Positions 22,916-34,615 of a stretch of 64,000 bases of DNA are shown here, in pieces. The position numbers and the translations under genes were made by a program. The stretch is taken from contig JAPXFQ010002161.1 of the NCBI GenBank assembly GCA_028564705.1, positions 124,001 through 188,000 of the forward strand, written 5' to 3'. The notes under the pieces were generated by a model. The model did no database searches. It was not told the DNA's origin and was given only the letters and a program-made list of their open reading frames with translations. The DNA is from Apricaphanius iberus (lineage: Eukaryota > Chordata > Actinopteri > Cyprinodontiformes > Aphaniidae). Positions within the stretch are counted from its first letter, which is position 1; every line of letters starts with the position of its first letter.

Positions 22916-25900
22916 GGATAAACTTCAGTAAAGAGATTTTAATACAATTAGTGATATAAACTGGAGTTCATTTCTCATGTGTTTTGGCACCGGTAAGCAA
23001 TATTAGAACACTGTGCTCGTAACTTTAAGATGTTTTGGGGTCCAACATTCCAGCGGCAGTACGGTGTGTCAGGAATGCTTAAATGGCTGTTTCTTCCTTG
23101 TATAAGCCAAGCAAAAGTGGTCCACATTACTGGCACAAAGTTGAATTTTGGCTGGTGAAGAATGGATAGAACGAGGTGTCAATGAACATCATAAGGATAA
23201 TCTCAAAGCGTTCATGTAGAGGTTAGAGTTCCTTGAATTACCTTGTTGTTGAAAGTGTGCTATACAAATAAAATTGCCTTGCCTTCCCTAGATGGATGGG
23301 CAGATTAAGACCTTGTTAGTAGTAATATATGCTTTGATCCTGTCTGCTGTGGTAAATAAAGAGCAAAACAGCAAAACTCTTGATTTACCAGTCTGTCTAC
23401 ATTCCAGCTCTCACCTATTATTAGATTTGGATCACGATTGAATGAAGAGCAGAAGATCCCAGATACAAGCAGCTGAAGTGAGTTCCCTGTTCAGTTAAAC
23501 AATTAGCCATAAAAATATAATGTGGAGGTGGGATGTCTTTGGGGAGTAGAGCTGCTGCTCCTCTGCATCAAAAATGATTCAGCTGAGGTATTTTGGACAT
23601 CTGATCAGGATGCTTCTTAGGCAAAGTCCACAAGGAGGAAACACCAGGGTAGACCCAGAACAAGATGATGGGATTGAATACTCCTTTTGTTCTGAAAATG
23701 CCTTAGAAGACCCTAGACTGAGCTGGAGTAATGTTTTGTTCATGTTTGATATAAAAGATGTAATCCTCCTTTTCTTTTTTGTACGATTTTCACTCTATAA
23801 AATAATATTTATATTGAATTTTTAAAGCTCTTTCTTTCTGTAAACTTCCTTTGGCTTCTCACTATGGAGAAACATTATCCTGCAGCTCCATTATCGCAGC
23901 ATATTATCTTCAACAGCGCTTTGTTTCCCTCATCCGACATTAACGTTGCTATTTTTGAATCACAGGACATGCACCTTATTGTAGCCAATAAAGACGTTCT
24001 GAACCACAAGTCCTTTGGACTTGTTTTTTTTCCTTTGATCATTAGGGTGTTAATCCAGTTTCCCAGCCTGTATAAACTGATAAAGCTTTGGCATCATTTT
24101 GTCAAATCTAATAAGGAAAATACGTTCGACTGAATGGAACAAAGATTGTAGCCTGCGTGTTCCACTGTTATGTAACGTATCAGTTATATTTTCTACTGCA
24201 GAATATTTTAATTTTTTTTAAATCAGAGTTTATTGCTGTGTGTAATTCTTGGCCTTATTATTTGAACCTTGCATCCATCAGAACATTGCGAGGGAGTGCA
24301 ACCCTGAGCCAGCAGCTGATTCTGACTGTCAAATGAATGGGAACATTACAAACAGCTCTTTACACGGACCAACCCACGCAAGACTAAGTGAATGGAAGGG
24401 AATATATCCAGTGTAGGTGGAAGCTGCTGTGCTGACAATCAGTAATGCATAAGTGTTGTCAAAGGCCTAGCCAGGAAGGGAAACGAGTCAGGCTGAAAGT
24501 CACAAGGGCAAAATTGTTGCTCGGTATGCTCACGTGCACCATCCTACAGATTAAGATAATCAGATTAAGCCCTGAAAAACACAGACTGCAAACTGCCAAC
24601 ATCACATCCTTTCTTGTTGATGCATAAATGTCTAGAAAGAGACCATGACTCTTTTTTAAAAGAGGCCTTTACTTTCTATGTAAAGGTCCTAACATGTAAT
24701 TGTGGTAACACAGGATCTTACTCTGACAGAAGAGATTTGAGGGTAGGAAGTAGAACACTTAACCTTCTCATTATTGTTCAACCATTGGAAGTCATTATTT
24801 TAATCAGTACTGAAAAAGATTTGAGATGATCTTTACTCTTTCAGAATTTTTCTATGTGTAGTGCTGGGAAGAAGTATTTTTTCCTCAAGAGATTCTTTAT
24901 CTTTTTTTCCCTCACACTTAAAGCCCCCGTGTGTAAAAATTACCTCAAACTAGTGGTGCACTCAGTGAATGCAAGCAACTCGCCGTTATAACACGTCATT
25001 ACTACTATGGAAACCGCGGAGTAAATTGTCCGAGTTAAACGGAAGATAAAATATTTGCTGGACTAACATGTCCTATGTCAAACATAAAGCTAACATAAAC
25101 TTAATTGTTTCATGTAATTAACTTGCCTGTCCAACAGAAAGCCTGCAACCTCCTGTCTTCAAGTTCGTGTCCCTCATGAATAGTAATCGGGTAAACGCTC
25201 ATGTAATGCCTATTAATCTAGTCCCAGTTTGAAATGTCTTAGGTTATGCAGTTTTTAAACCAGAGGATATTAAAGATGCTAGGGTACAGAAAAATTATGT
25301 GTAATTAGCCTTTAGCCATTTCAATAGAAAGCTAGAATGCTGAAACCAACTGCAGCTTCGTGGGTGTTATTATCTGCCTTGCAAGTACATTTCGGGTCAT
25401 CAAATTTTCCTGTGATAACTATGCGATAGTAACAGATTGCTGTGTTCTCTTTATGAAAAGCTGCTCCACATTATTTTTGCTCTTGGTTTTGTTTCGTTAG
25501 CAGCCTTCACCAAGAGAGCACGTAATGACAAAACATTATTTATTTTGGTAAGTTCATTGTAGTTTACGTATTAAAACCGTAAGGCCCATTTATTTTGGCT
25601 TGCATAACTGAAAAGGGTGCACAACGATTGGGACACAAAAAAAAATCACGTTAATAACTAGCATAAACTCACCATCTTGCTACAAAACAGCAGATACGTC
25701 ACTCCATGCTGTATCCATCTTGACGTTGTCCTTATAAAGTGTGGCTGAGGTCACACTTTTTTAAGTGCTTCTCTATTTCAATGATTAACCATTCGTTGAC
25801 CATGATGAAACACAAATGAGACCCTCCCGCGAGGTACTGACTTCTCATCGGGCCGAACATGTAGTGACCTTTTCTCAACTAAAGCAACCAGAAAGCAGCA

Positions 25901-26369
25901 CGTTTTTATTTTTATTTTGAATATTTATTTCTGGATGCCAAGCCATCTGATTTTCCATTTTGCATTCCCGCCTATGCAAAATGTCAAACTTTACGTGTTT
26001 CAGAGGTGTACCGCGTAGAAAATAGGACCGCCGCGATATCATGCTCCTGAGATGGGGCAGATTCGCACTGCTCACGCGTCTGGTGGAGAGGGTTCTACGG
26101 ACTATAGCGGTGACTATCAACTGCGTATGACGTGCTGCTCCGTTAACGTGCTGCTTACGCATCCGGTGGAAAGCAGGGGTAGCAGTCTGTGTAGCAGCGA
26201 AACTGAAGAACCTTTCGACTAAAGACACTATTTTTGCAGGACCGTATCATGCAAAGGATGCTTAGGGTTGTCCATAATATTCTTTTATAATCCTTAAGGA
26301 TATGATGATGCAAAGCATTCTTTGTAGAATTATTTGCATCATATTGCAACATATTTCACCTACCATGAA
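22916..26369 (+). other. dock9 intron 1 with repeat debris
   Basis: A truncated LINE tail lies at 23231-23285. About 24920-25880 has scattered GC-richer segments that look repeat-derived. At 25980-26200 CpG density rises, and CGCGTCTGGTGGAGAG at about 26076 and CGCATCCGGTGGAAAG at about 26158 form an imperfect direct repeat. The minus-strand open frame at 25875-26228 has no recognisable domain. Confidence 0.5.
23231..23285 (+). mobile_element. Isolated LINE 3' tail
   Basis: CCTTGAATTACCTTGTTGTT ... GTGCTATACAAATAAAATTG with GCCTTGCC matches the 3' ends of the LINEs at 17119 and 43302. It looks like a severely 5'-truncated insertion. Confidence 0.7.
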
Positions 26370-26840
26370 AACAAATCTCTTTGGAGCGCATCTGAAGTGG
26401 CCAGTGTACCAACGGTTTTACAAGCTCGCTAGCCAAACATCAAGAAAACATCAAGCTAACGACATGTCTCTTGCTAAACCGTCAAACAGTTTTCCCGACA
26501 CTGTTATTACATCATCATGGCTGACCAAACACAATAACCCTGGAACAAGCATGTATCACTTTCCAATCCAGTAGCAACAAAGCTAGTTCAGTATCCGTAT
26601 TACATATATTCTGTTGTATCTTAATACCTCATTCACAGCTGGTGTGGATGAGGTATAAGAGCTCTCCAATCAACAATGTTGAATTTTGTCTCTTTCTTTG
26701 TCAATTCCTCTTTTTCTTTTTCTCGCTTCTTCTGATACCGTCTTCTTCGGTTTTTTTGGTGGATCCACCATGGCTCAAGTCTCTAAACCGCGGGTTTGTT
26801 TATATAATTTGGTACCGTGTAAAGTACTGCCATTGACCAA
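26370..26840. repeat. Dispersed repeat, copy 1
   Basis: Blocks AGCGCATCTGAAGTGG, CAAACAGTTTTCCCGACACTG, TCGCTTCTTCTGAT and GGATCCACCATGGCTCAAGT occur in the same order as in the region 50221-50830. The internal ATG frames are not conserved as protein, so this is a repeat and not a gene. Confidence 0.75.
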
Positions 26841-26881
26841 AACTCGCCCGGGAGAGTAAAATTGTATATAGCGGTTTTCAG

Positions 26882-27262
26882 CAATTCGATTCAAATTGAG
26901 TTTATTTTTATAGTGTCAATGCACAACAGATGTCATCTCAAGGCACTTTAAAAGAAAAGTCGTTTTATTACAACTATACAAGCATTCCAATCAGTTCAAA
27001 AAAAAAATATTTAAGGAATCCTAGCAGAATGAATCAAGTCATTGCCATGAGGTTGTGTCCTGTACATGCAGACTCCAACCACAGCAAAACGTCATACTGA
27101 GCAAGCATATAGCAACAGCGGAGAGGAAAAATTCTCCTTTAACAGGAAGAAACCTTCATCAGAACCTGGTTCAGTACGAGCAGCCCTCTGCAGTCTGCCA
27201 CGACAGTCTGGGGCTTTGAAAAGACCGAGCAGAGACACAGAAAGCTGCAGCGTACTATTAAG
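26882..27262. repeat. Dispersed teleost repeat
   Basis: It starts with ATTCGATTCAAATTGAGTTT and ATGTCATCTCAAGGCACTTT and continues with AACAGGAAGAAACCTTCATC and AGAACCTGGTTCAGTACGAG. I recognise this order of phrases from a repeat widespread in percomorph genomes. No reading frame is maintained. It is a relic, with the type of parent element uncertain. Confidence 0.65.
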
Positions 27263-28539
27263 AAGAAGCCTCAGTGGTGGCTTCATTTTCACAACGCCAT
27301 TTGATACATTATTATCATGCAAAACCAGTAATCCTGCAGACAAACCTGAGAACATAATTACCTATAATTATGGGAAAACTTAATTATTGGTTCCCTCTTG
27401 CACCTGTTTTGGATCACTCACATTTGTTTTTGACTTGTTTAACTTTGTGTCAAGCAAGCATTCCACTCAGGGTTAATCTGCTTTAAAAATCAGATCTTTC
27501 ATCGGGCTTTGCCAACATTGCTTCACCGTGTCAGTGACCTCTCATTCATTCCACGTAGCACAACAAGATCAGCTGCATACTGCATGTTTGCTGTTTATCA
27601 AAGAGGGAAGTATCAGTACAAATACATGTGAAATCCTGAAAGGAAATTCACACTTCAATATGAATACACATTGTCGTTTCGGCACTTCACGTTTAGGCAC
27701 TACTTGCACTTTGAAAAGAGATTAAGTAGTTTTTCATTGGAGAGGAAGCATTTATTTATTGTGAAAGCTGAATGTTTCCACGAACTATGTGGGGATTACT
27801 TACCATTCCTACTTCCTTACTACCATTCCTATTAATTTGCTGATTGCTATCAAACCACAAAGATGAAAGCAAAAGTTGCGTCTGATGAAGTTATCAGTCA
27901 TCAATGGCATTTCTTTGAAAGTACCTGCTATTTATTTGTCTCCACCCAAAGACAAAGATTCGGGGTGGGCGAAAGCTTTTATGTTCTTGTAAATAGAACC
28001 CCCCAAACATTCTCCCTCTAAAGCTAACCCATCACCACTGATTTATTTCTTTATTCTCACGCTGTCAGCTGTCAGCAGTTTCCAAAGTTGGTTCTTACAG
28101 CTTTGTGCGCTATTTGGAGCAGCTACAGCCACAGGGGATGATCCCTTTTTACCATCCTGGATGCATAGCTGACATTCTTCAGTCTAACAAAACGTAGGCA
28201 AGAGGAAAAGAGAGGAGAGTTGCTGGGGTTTTTTTTTATAGAGTAAAGGTACATCGGGGAAGTTGGTAGTTTTTGCATTTTCTTCATTCTTTCATTCTTC
28301 CAGACTGCATATATTTTTTCGAGCTTGGAAAGACTCTCCTACAGACCTTCAAACGGCTAAAACAAATTACTTATTAGCTTTAATACATACTTTAATACAT
28401 GCTTTAATACAGCTACATAAGCACAATTCTAAATTGCTGTTTAATACTGTGTCTCAACTTACAGAAAACAAGAAAACTACACACGATTCTAAATAGTCAG
28501 TTCATGACTGATATTTTTTAGAGATAAAGCGGGTACACT
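27263..28539 (+). other. dock9 intron 1, no gene supported
   Basis: This is ordinary AT-rich intron sequence without a recognisable element. The short open frames do not resemble coding sequence. Confidence 0.55.
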
Positions 28540-28735
28540 GAGAAGCCAAGTTACCACCTTGCTTGTTAACCCAGTAGCTCAATCTGCATTGCTACTTTTA
28601 GATTTAAGTGCTGTCTTTGATATAGTTGATCACGGCACTCTGCTGGATAGGCTTGAGCACTATTTTAGAATTGAGGGTAAGGTCAACTCATCGATGAGAT
28701 CTTACCTGTCTGGTAGATCCCAGAGCGTTAGTTAA

Positions 28736-29600
28736 AAAAATTATCTCCTACTAAAACTCTCAGATCTGGTAGAATTTCCAACAGCTCAGTTAATGTTTAA
28801 GGCCAGGAACAATCAACTACCAGATAATATACAGAAACTTTTTACAGAGAGGAAAGGGGGTTATGATTACAGGGGAATGTGCAACTTTGGGATAAAGTGT
28901 GTTCGAACAACCATGAAGAGGATGTGCATTTCAGTCTGTGGTGTTAGGGTTTGGAACAAACTCAGCCAAGAACTGAAACAATGTCCAAGCATGAATTTGT
29001 TTAAAAAAAGTTTAGATTGATGATTCTTGTGAAGTAACGAGATGAAATCCAGAGGTGAATTGATGCCTTCTGCAATATAGAGAACTGTACATGTCAGTGG
29101 GACGTGATATATTTTTGGATTGGTTTTTGTATGCACATGTATGTTAGTGGATGTGAATAAGGATTTGAAGTCAAGAGTCTAGAATTTACTACAAGAATAA
29201 TATTAGATTATTTTTCTATTGATATATGTTCATATTAATTTTCTTTTATTTATTTATTTATTTATTTATTTTTTCACTTAGATTAGAAGACTTTGGAAAC
29301 AGGATGATTACTCCAAATGTAAGATTAGAATACTGGAGAAGGGGTAGGATTAAATACGTTTTTTTTTACTTCTTCCTACCCCTTTTCAGAAATGTTATAG
29401 AGTGTTTTGTGTATATGTTTGTGTGTATACTGTATGTATACACTTGTGTGTATATACATAAGCGTTTGTATGTGCATGTATGTAGGTATGTATGTATGTG
29501 TGGGTATATGTGGACATATATATGTATGCACATATAGATATGGATGTGGGTTTCTATGCACATATGTGCATATGTGCTCAATTTCGTGTGACTTAAAGTC
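28736..29600 (+). mobile_element. Inserted LINE fragment (C-terminus plus 3' UTR)
   Basis: An open frame to 29020 reads FKARNNQLPDNIQKLFTERK, GGYDYRGMCNFGIKCVRTTM and CGVRVWNKLSQELKQCP. This is the typical C-terminal end of a different non-LTR family. It is followed by a (TTTA)n tract at 29243-29270 and a TATG-rich simple-sequence run at about 29405-29575. Junction positions are approximate and target duplications were not resolved. Confidence 0.7.
29405..29575. repeat. Imperfect TATG/TGTA-rich simple repeat
   Basis: Alternating GTATATGTTTGTG, GTATGTATGTATG and CACATATGTGCATATG stretches make up about 170 bases of purine-pyrimidine alternating DNA. Open frames through it are artefacts. Confidence 0.85.
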
Positions 29601-29699
29601 TGGCTCTATATGATAGAAACAAAGTGTATGAACTCATTAACATGTCTGAAATTAATCAAATGAGAAAAAAAGAAAGAGAAAATCTCTCTGCAACCTTTA

Positions 29700-30666
29700 T
29701 CATGAGGCAAGGGGTCCCTCAGGGTTCTGTACTTGGGCCACTGCTTTTACTCTTTATCTGTTGCCTCTTGGTCAACTTTTACAATCTTTTAATGTAGCTT
29801 TTCATTGCTATGCAAAAGATTTGCAGCTTTACGTCCCGTTAGCTATTGGACAAAGTGGTGATATGAGCAAAATTGCGACAGTTCTATCTGCAGTCAGGGG
29901 TTGTCTGTTAAACAATTCCCTACTGCTAAATTCCAAATAGACTGAGTTGATGGTTATTTGAACGCAGAAATTCCTGATTTTGTCTCGCGACTTATCCCTG
30001 AAAGCTGATGACTTTCTCATCACCTGTAGGGATAAGGTTAAAAACTTGGTTGTCTGGTTTGACCCAGTGCTCTCTTTCGAGCCTCATTTGAAAGAAATAA
30101 CAAAAGCAGCTTTCTACCATCTGAGGAATATATCCAAAATCAGACGGATTTTATCTACTGAAAATGCTGAGATTCTTATTCATGCTTTTGTGTCCTTTTG
30201 CAACGCTTTGTTCTCGGGGCTACCTAGGAAAAGCTTTAGAGGGCTCCAGATAGTTCAGAACAGGGCTGCTCGTATTCTGATGGGCGCTGGTAAGTATGAG
30301 CATATCACACCACTGCGAAAGGCTCTATACTGGCTCCACTGTCATTTTCGAGCAGATTTTAAAGTTCTACTACTTACCAATAAGGCTCTACATGGCCTAG
30401 CTCCAGCCTATCTCTCTGAACTTTTAAATCCATATGATCCACCCCGTCATCTTAGGTCTCAAAGTTCTGGACTATTAGTAGTCCCAAAAGCTAAACGAAA
30501 AGGACTTAGGGAATGTGCGTTTTCTTTTCATTCCTCTGGAAAAAATTACCTTACGAAATTAGGCAGGCAGTATCTATTGGGGTGTTTTAAAGTCAAACTG
30601 AAGACTCACTTGTTTAAGTTATTCTATGTATCTTTAATTGTTCATTTTACTGTTTTTTATTGTTAA
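29700..30666 (+). pseudogene. LINE reverse transcriptase C-terminal half, decayed
   Basis: GVPQGSVLGPL at the start is the conserved RT motif before the palm. The catalytic YADD box reads YAKD (near 29810), so an essential Asp is lost, and there are stops before 29980. From 29980 to 30666 the frame is open and contains ITKAAFYHLRNISKIRRIL, LQIVQNRAARILMG, ALHGLAPAYLSELL and FKVKLKTHLFKLFY. These are the thumb and C-terminal signatures of CR1/L2-type LINEs. The long open frame is chance survival in a dead copy. Confidence 0.85.
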
Positions 30667-30790
30667 TGTTTTGATTGCTATTTGATCGTTTTATATTGTC
30701 TTAAATTGTTTTAAATATGTCCCTGATGTTCAGAGCCTTGACTGAAAGTTCTCTATAAATAAAGTTATTATTATTATTATAGTTATTATT

Positions 30791-32184
30791 TTGCCTCCTC
30801 ATTTTCATATAAACCATAGAAAGGCCATAGAAAGAAAAAGAAAAACATTTCCCTGGCCAACAGGTGGTGAAATCAGGATTTAGAACTTTTGCTTAAATGG
30901 AAAAAAAGTTTTATCTCAATACCATCATTTTATCATCACATTAAAAGTATCGAAGTTAGGAAAGAATAATTCTGTTTCCTTGAGCAGTATGTGACTTGTC
31001 GAAAGATTTGGCCCAGTTAAACATACTGTTTATCACAATACTGCACAGCAAAACTTATACCAACAAAATCTGAACCATGATACTGTAGAACCTTTAATGG
31101 TGATACAGTTCTCCACATCGGAGATCAAAATGTTGTCATTATCTGTTGCAAAAAGGGCTAAAAGGTCAAAGCAAAGAAATGGCAAAATCACTAAAATTTA
31201 AATATATTAAAAGATAAACAAAAAAAATTAAAATGTGGGTTCTGTATTTTAAAGAGGCTTCAAACCTGACTTAAACAGTCCTTTTCTACCTGCTTGCCAC
31301 AACAAGTCTGAGACTTCGGTTTAAATGTTGGTTCACACTGTATCTTTTTTTTTGGGGCCCTCTTAAGGACCATTCCATGCCATGCTATACGAGCCCCACC
31401 GAGATCTACAGGCGTGTCGCACTGAAGTGCCCAAGATTTCAGTGGGTAAACCTGCAAAACGTTTCAATCTCAGGGTGCATTTTCATTGTTCAATTGGAGA
31501 CTGGGGTTTTAGAATTTGTGATACTGCCTGAATACAGCTGAGGCCCTTTTTTTGTTGTTGTTTTTTTTGTAATACGAGCGCTTAATAAGGTGTCGGGGTG
31601 CGCGTCGCACTGCACGGCCACAGAACTATGAAATCACATGCATAATTTTTCATCAAAATTATTTTCACGATGAAAGAATAGGTCTAGGGCAGTCGAAACA
31701 GGGAGAACCGGCCTTTAAACATTAGATTATTCCTAAAAACTCTTTATCGGCTGTTGTGTAGTACTAAATAAACATGTTGAACAGTAGGAACCCTTGCCAT
31801 CCTTGTGGTTTTCCTGTGGGTTTTCTGTCAAAGCTTATCATACAGCAAACAAAGCCAAAACTGTTGGTTGTTTTTTCTTTCTTTTTGCTCCCTGTTTATT
31901 TTCAGGGACTTGGCCTCAGGAAGCAGGATCACACCATTTATTTGCTTTTTGTTTTCACTGTGTCCCTTCACTGGAATGGATAAATAAAGTTCTGCTGTGC
32001 AGTATTTATGGAGGATCATCCGTGTGAATGTACGGCTGAAGGCCTGCTCCTATCACACTTGTTTTGCAGGGAAGGAGAACCAAGTGGCCCTGAAAGCTGA
32101 GCAGTGGTCTGTGAACATGCAGGCTTAATATTGGACGGCGTGCAGACGAACGTATCCCTGACCTGGCTTAAACGTCTGAAATCC
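30791..32184 (+). other. dock9 intron 1, no gene supported
   Basis: This is AT-rich sequence. Overlapping open frames at 31774-32027 in three phases show no recognisable domain and no donor site in a usable phase. Confidence 0.5.
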
Positions 32185-32192
32185 CTGCTCAG

Positions 32193-32733
32193 TAGGGATT
32201 TGAATCTTACAACTCACAATTCCGTTCGATTCCAATTCGTGGAGTGACGATTCGATTCATAATCGATAATCAATTCAGAATCGATTCACAATCAATACTA
32301 TTAGTAAAAAAAAAAAAGGTGCCTATTTGTAGGGCCGAGAAAATATGCTTTTCTCCCGATTCAATTCTTTTATGATTTTTTTTTGTAAGTGCCGATTAAA
32401 CTTCAATTGAGATTCTTCAATATTACAGATTTTAAATTCACTGTAGTATTGAAAAGATATATAATTTTCTGAATGTTCTACTTCCCACATCTTAAACCTT
32501 TGCAACAGAATAAATGAAAAGTAAAGACTTTCTGTAGTAAGCTGCTACATACATAACATACCTCATAATAAAGGGAACTTTTTTCCAAGCCTGGGCTGCA
32601 TGTAAGAAAAAAAAAAGTGAAAATCGATTTTGTTTATTTTGAAAAAATCGATTCAAAATCGTTAAGCAAAAAAAAAAAAATCGAGATTCTTATGTGAATC
32701 GATTTTTTTCTTTTCTTTTTTTTTTCACCCCTA
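32193..32733. mobile_element. hAT-type MITE with perfect 8-bp target duplication
   Basis: The element starts TAGGGATTTGAATCT and ends CACCCCTA, and is flanked on both sides by CTGCTCAG (32185-32192 and 32734-32741). The interior is rich in AATCGATT-type motifs (32245-32300 and 32620-32705) arranged in inverted orientation. It has no coding capacity. Confidence 0.88.
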
Positions 32734-32741
32734 CTGCTCAG

Positions 32742-33989
32742 TCTTGAAAAACCAACAACTGCATCCCCCTTAACAATTAACAAAGTCAAACAGATTGTTT
32801 TATCTGGACTATAAAATTATTGTTCATGACTGTAACCAAACCCTCTTTAGGCTTGAAGGAGGCAATCCGTTAACAATGCCCTGCAGATTTTACAAGCTTG
32901 GACACTTTCAATTAATCTCCTAAACCTCTAAAAAAATTTTAATCCGTTTTAGTAGCTATAGCAGCAGCCACACTTGCTGTGCTGTTAAACTGCTCCAAGA
33001 GGGAGGCTAAAACCCATAAAACTCAACAAGAACGGAAAATTCCACAGCAGAAAACGAGATCGCTGTTATGAGAGAGCCCAGCATTGCTGTGAATGTTACA
33101 CAAATAAAGAAAGTGAGACAAAACATTTGGTCAAAATTAATTGTCAAACTTTCCAAGAACTATCCCACTTCCCATGGCATGTGTTTGCTTTCTCAGGAAG
33201 GGTGTGGGCTGCTGGGGCACAGCTTGGATCAGGCGATGCAGGCATACAAGCAAGCTGTAGCCATGATTGGACTGAATACTACAACTACTGAACACTGAGA
33301 TTATCATAGAGATACTAGACCTCTTAAACATGTGGAAAATTAATATCTGCCTGTTTAATTTTTTTTTTTAATTCTCTGTGTGCCAAAAGGTGAAAATGTT
33401 TTTTGGATAGTGATTTGCTTGCTTTTGCTTTTTCTTCCTTGCTTTGCGGTGTTGTTCTCCAACAAAATACATTACATCTGAGATGGCACAGGTGCACGGA
33501 CATGCGCTCATCTCCTTTTTCATTTTGTACGCTTCCCCTGATTGTGAGCAGTGCTTACCGAGCCAGGGGTCAAGAGGATTTCCACTGATTACAAACAAAG
33601 AGCCAGCAGAGATTAGCTGATCCTTAATGGATCCAAAACTGCCACATTATCCTCACATTGTAGACTGGCAGAGCAACATCCTGGAGCCATTAATAACCAA
33701 GACAAAACTTTTTAAATGGACTTAATCTCCATAGATTCATTTTAAGGCTGTTCTCTATGTATTTGGAAAGAGAGCTGCTGCACTGAGACTGTTGCTCCTG
33801 CAAAGCCGACCATTTGCCTTTGCAGGACCATGCTTCAGCTATCTGTTAATAGTGATGAAGCTGCAAAATGGCTTTTGTTTGAAATAATTTGGGTAAATAT
33901 TGGTGAAGATGGTTTGTTTAAGTGATTGGACAGAGTTCAAATATTTCCTTTTAGCTTTTCACCAGGTGTGTATATGCTGTAGCTGGTTT
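32742..33989 (+). other. dock9 intron 1, no gene supported
   Basis: There is no recognisable gene or element. About 33070-33300 is slightly more complex than its surroundings, but no function can be assigned. Confidence 0.5.
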
Positions 33990-34417
33990 TAGGGATGCAC
34001 CGATCCAGTTTTTTCGTTTCCAGTGCAGATATCTGAGGTTCATAATCTGCCGATACCGATCCAAACAGTACTGAATTAAAAAAGGACGCAACGATACCAC
34101 ATTTTTCAAATCGAAATAATACCACAACTTGGAACGGAGTACTTGCCACTACAGAGTACCAATGCCAATACTTTTACCACACACAAAAATGCAATAAATT
34201 GGAAGACAGATTTTATTATTTTTTTCTCTGCTTGTTACAACAAATTATGGTGAATCAGAAAAAAATACATACAAAATGACAAGTGAAAAATAAACATTTT
34301 CTATTAAATTATTGTAGTTTCAACATAGTAGTTGTAGTTTTAACTTTAACCAATACCGATACAGTACATAGAATAGTTTCGGCCCCGATACCTGATAACT
34401 GTATTGGTGTATCCTTA
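33990..34417. mobile_element. hAT-type MITE with TAGGGATGCACCGATC end
   Basis: The left end TAGGGATGCACCGATCCAGT and the reverse complement of the right end (TAAGGATACACCAATACAGT) match with a few changes. The interior carries CCGATACCGATCC on one side and ACCAATACCGATACAG on the other. No clean target duplication is present. The right end abuts a Tc1 transposase fragment. Confidence 0.72.
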
Positions 34418-34615
34418 GCTAGCTGTTGTTTTGGCCCATTCTTCTATGCAGATCTTTTCTTGAGCTGTCATGTTTTGAGGTTTTCACTAGGCACAGACTT
34501 TCATCTCCCTCCACACATTGCCTATTGGATTGACGTCTAGAAATTAGCTAGGCCAATCCAGAACCTTGAAATCATTTTTACATAGCACGGGCTGTGTGTT
34601 TGTGGTCATTAGATG
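34418..34615 (-). pseudogene. Tc1-like transposase C-terminal relic
   Basis: On the minus strand the sequence reads DFKVLDWPS, a stop, FLDVNPIGNVWREMKVCA and then CIEEWAK. These correspond to the last catalytic motif and the C-terminal tail of Tc1-family transposases. The catalytic Glu of the NPIEN motif is Gly here, there are several stops, and a one-base shift separates an HTARA remnant further upstream. It is clearly dead. Confidence 0.72.

Larger units (their letters stand above)
28540..30790 (+). mobile_element. CR1/L2-group LINE interrupted by a second LINE
   Basis: The left piece (about 28540-28735) encodes the RT palm start (LLLDLSAVFDIVDHGTLLDRL, SYLSGRSQS). The right piece resumes near 29600 with GVPQGSVLGPLL at about 29710 and continues to the C-terminus at 30666. 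The 3' tail is AATAAAGTTATTATTATTAT. The intervening sequence belongs to another LINE, so the host copy was split after insertion. Confidence 0.82.

Noticed and set aside
25875..26228. 117-codon minus-strand open frame in CpG-richer DNA
   Set aside because: It has no domain that I can defend and looks repeat-derived.
29366..29613. His/Tyr-rich or Cys-rich peptides
   Set aside because: They are translations of the TATG-rich simple repeat in the inserted LINE's 3' region.
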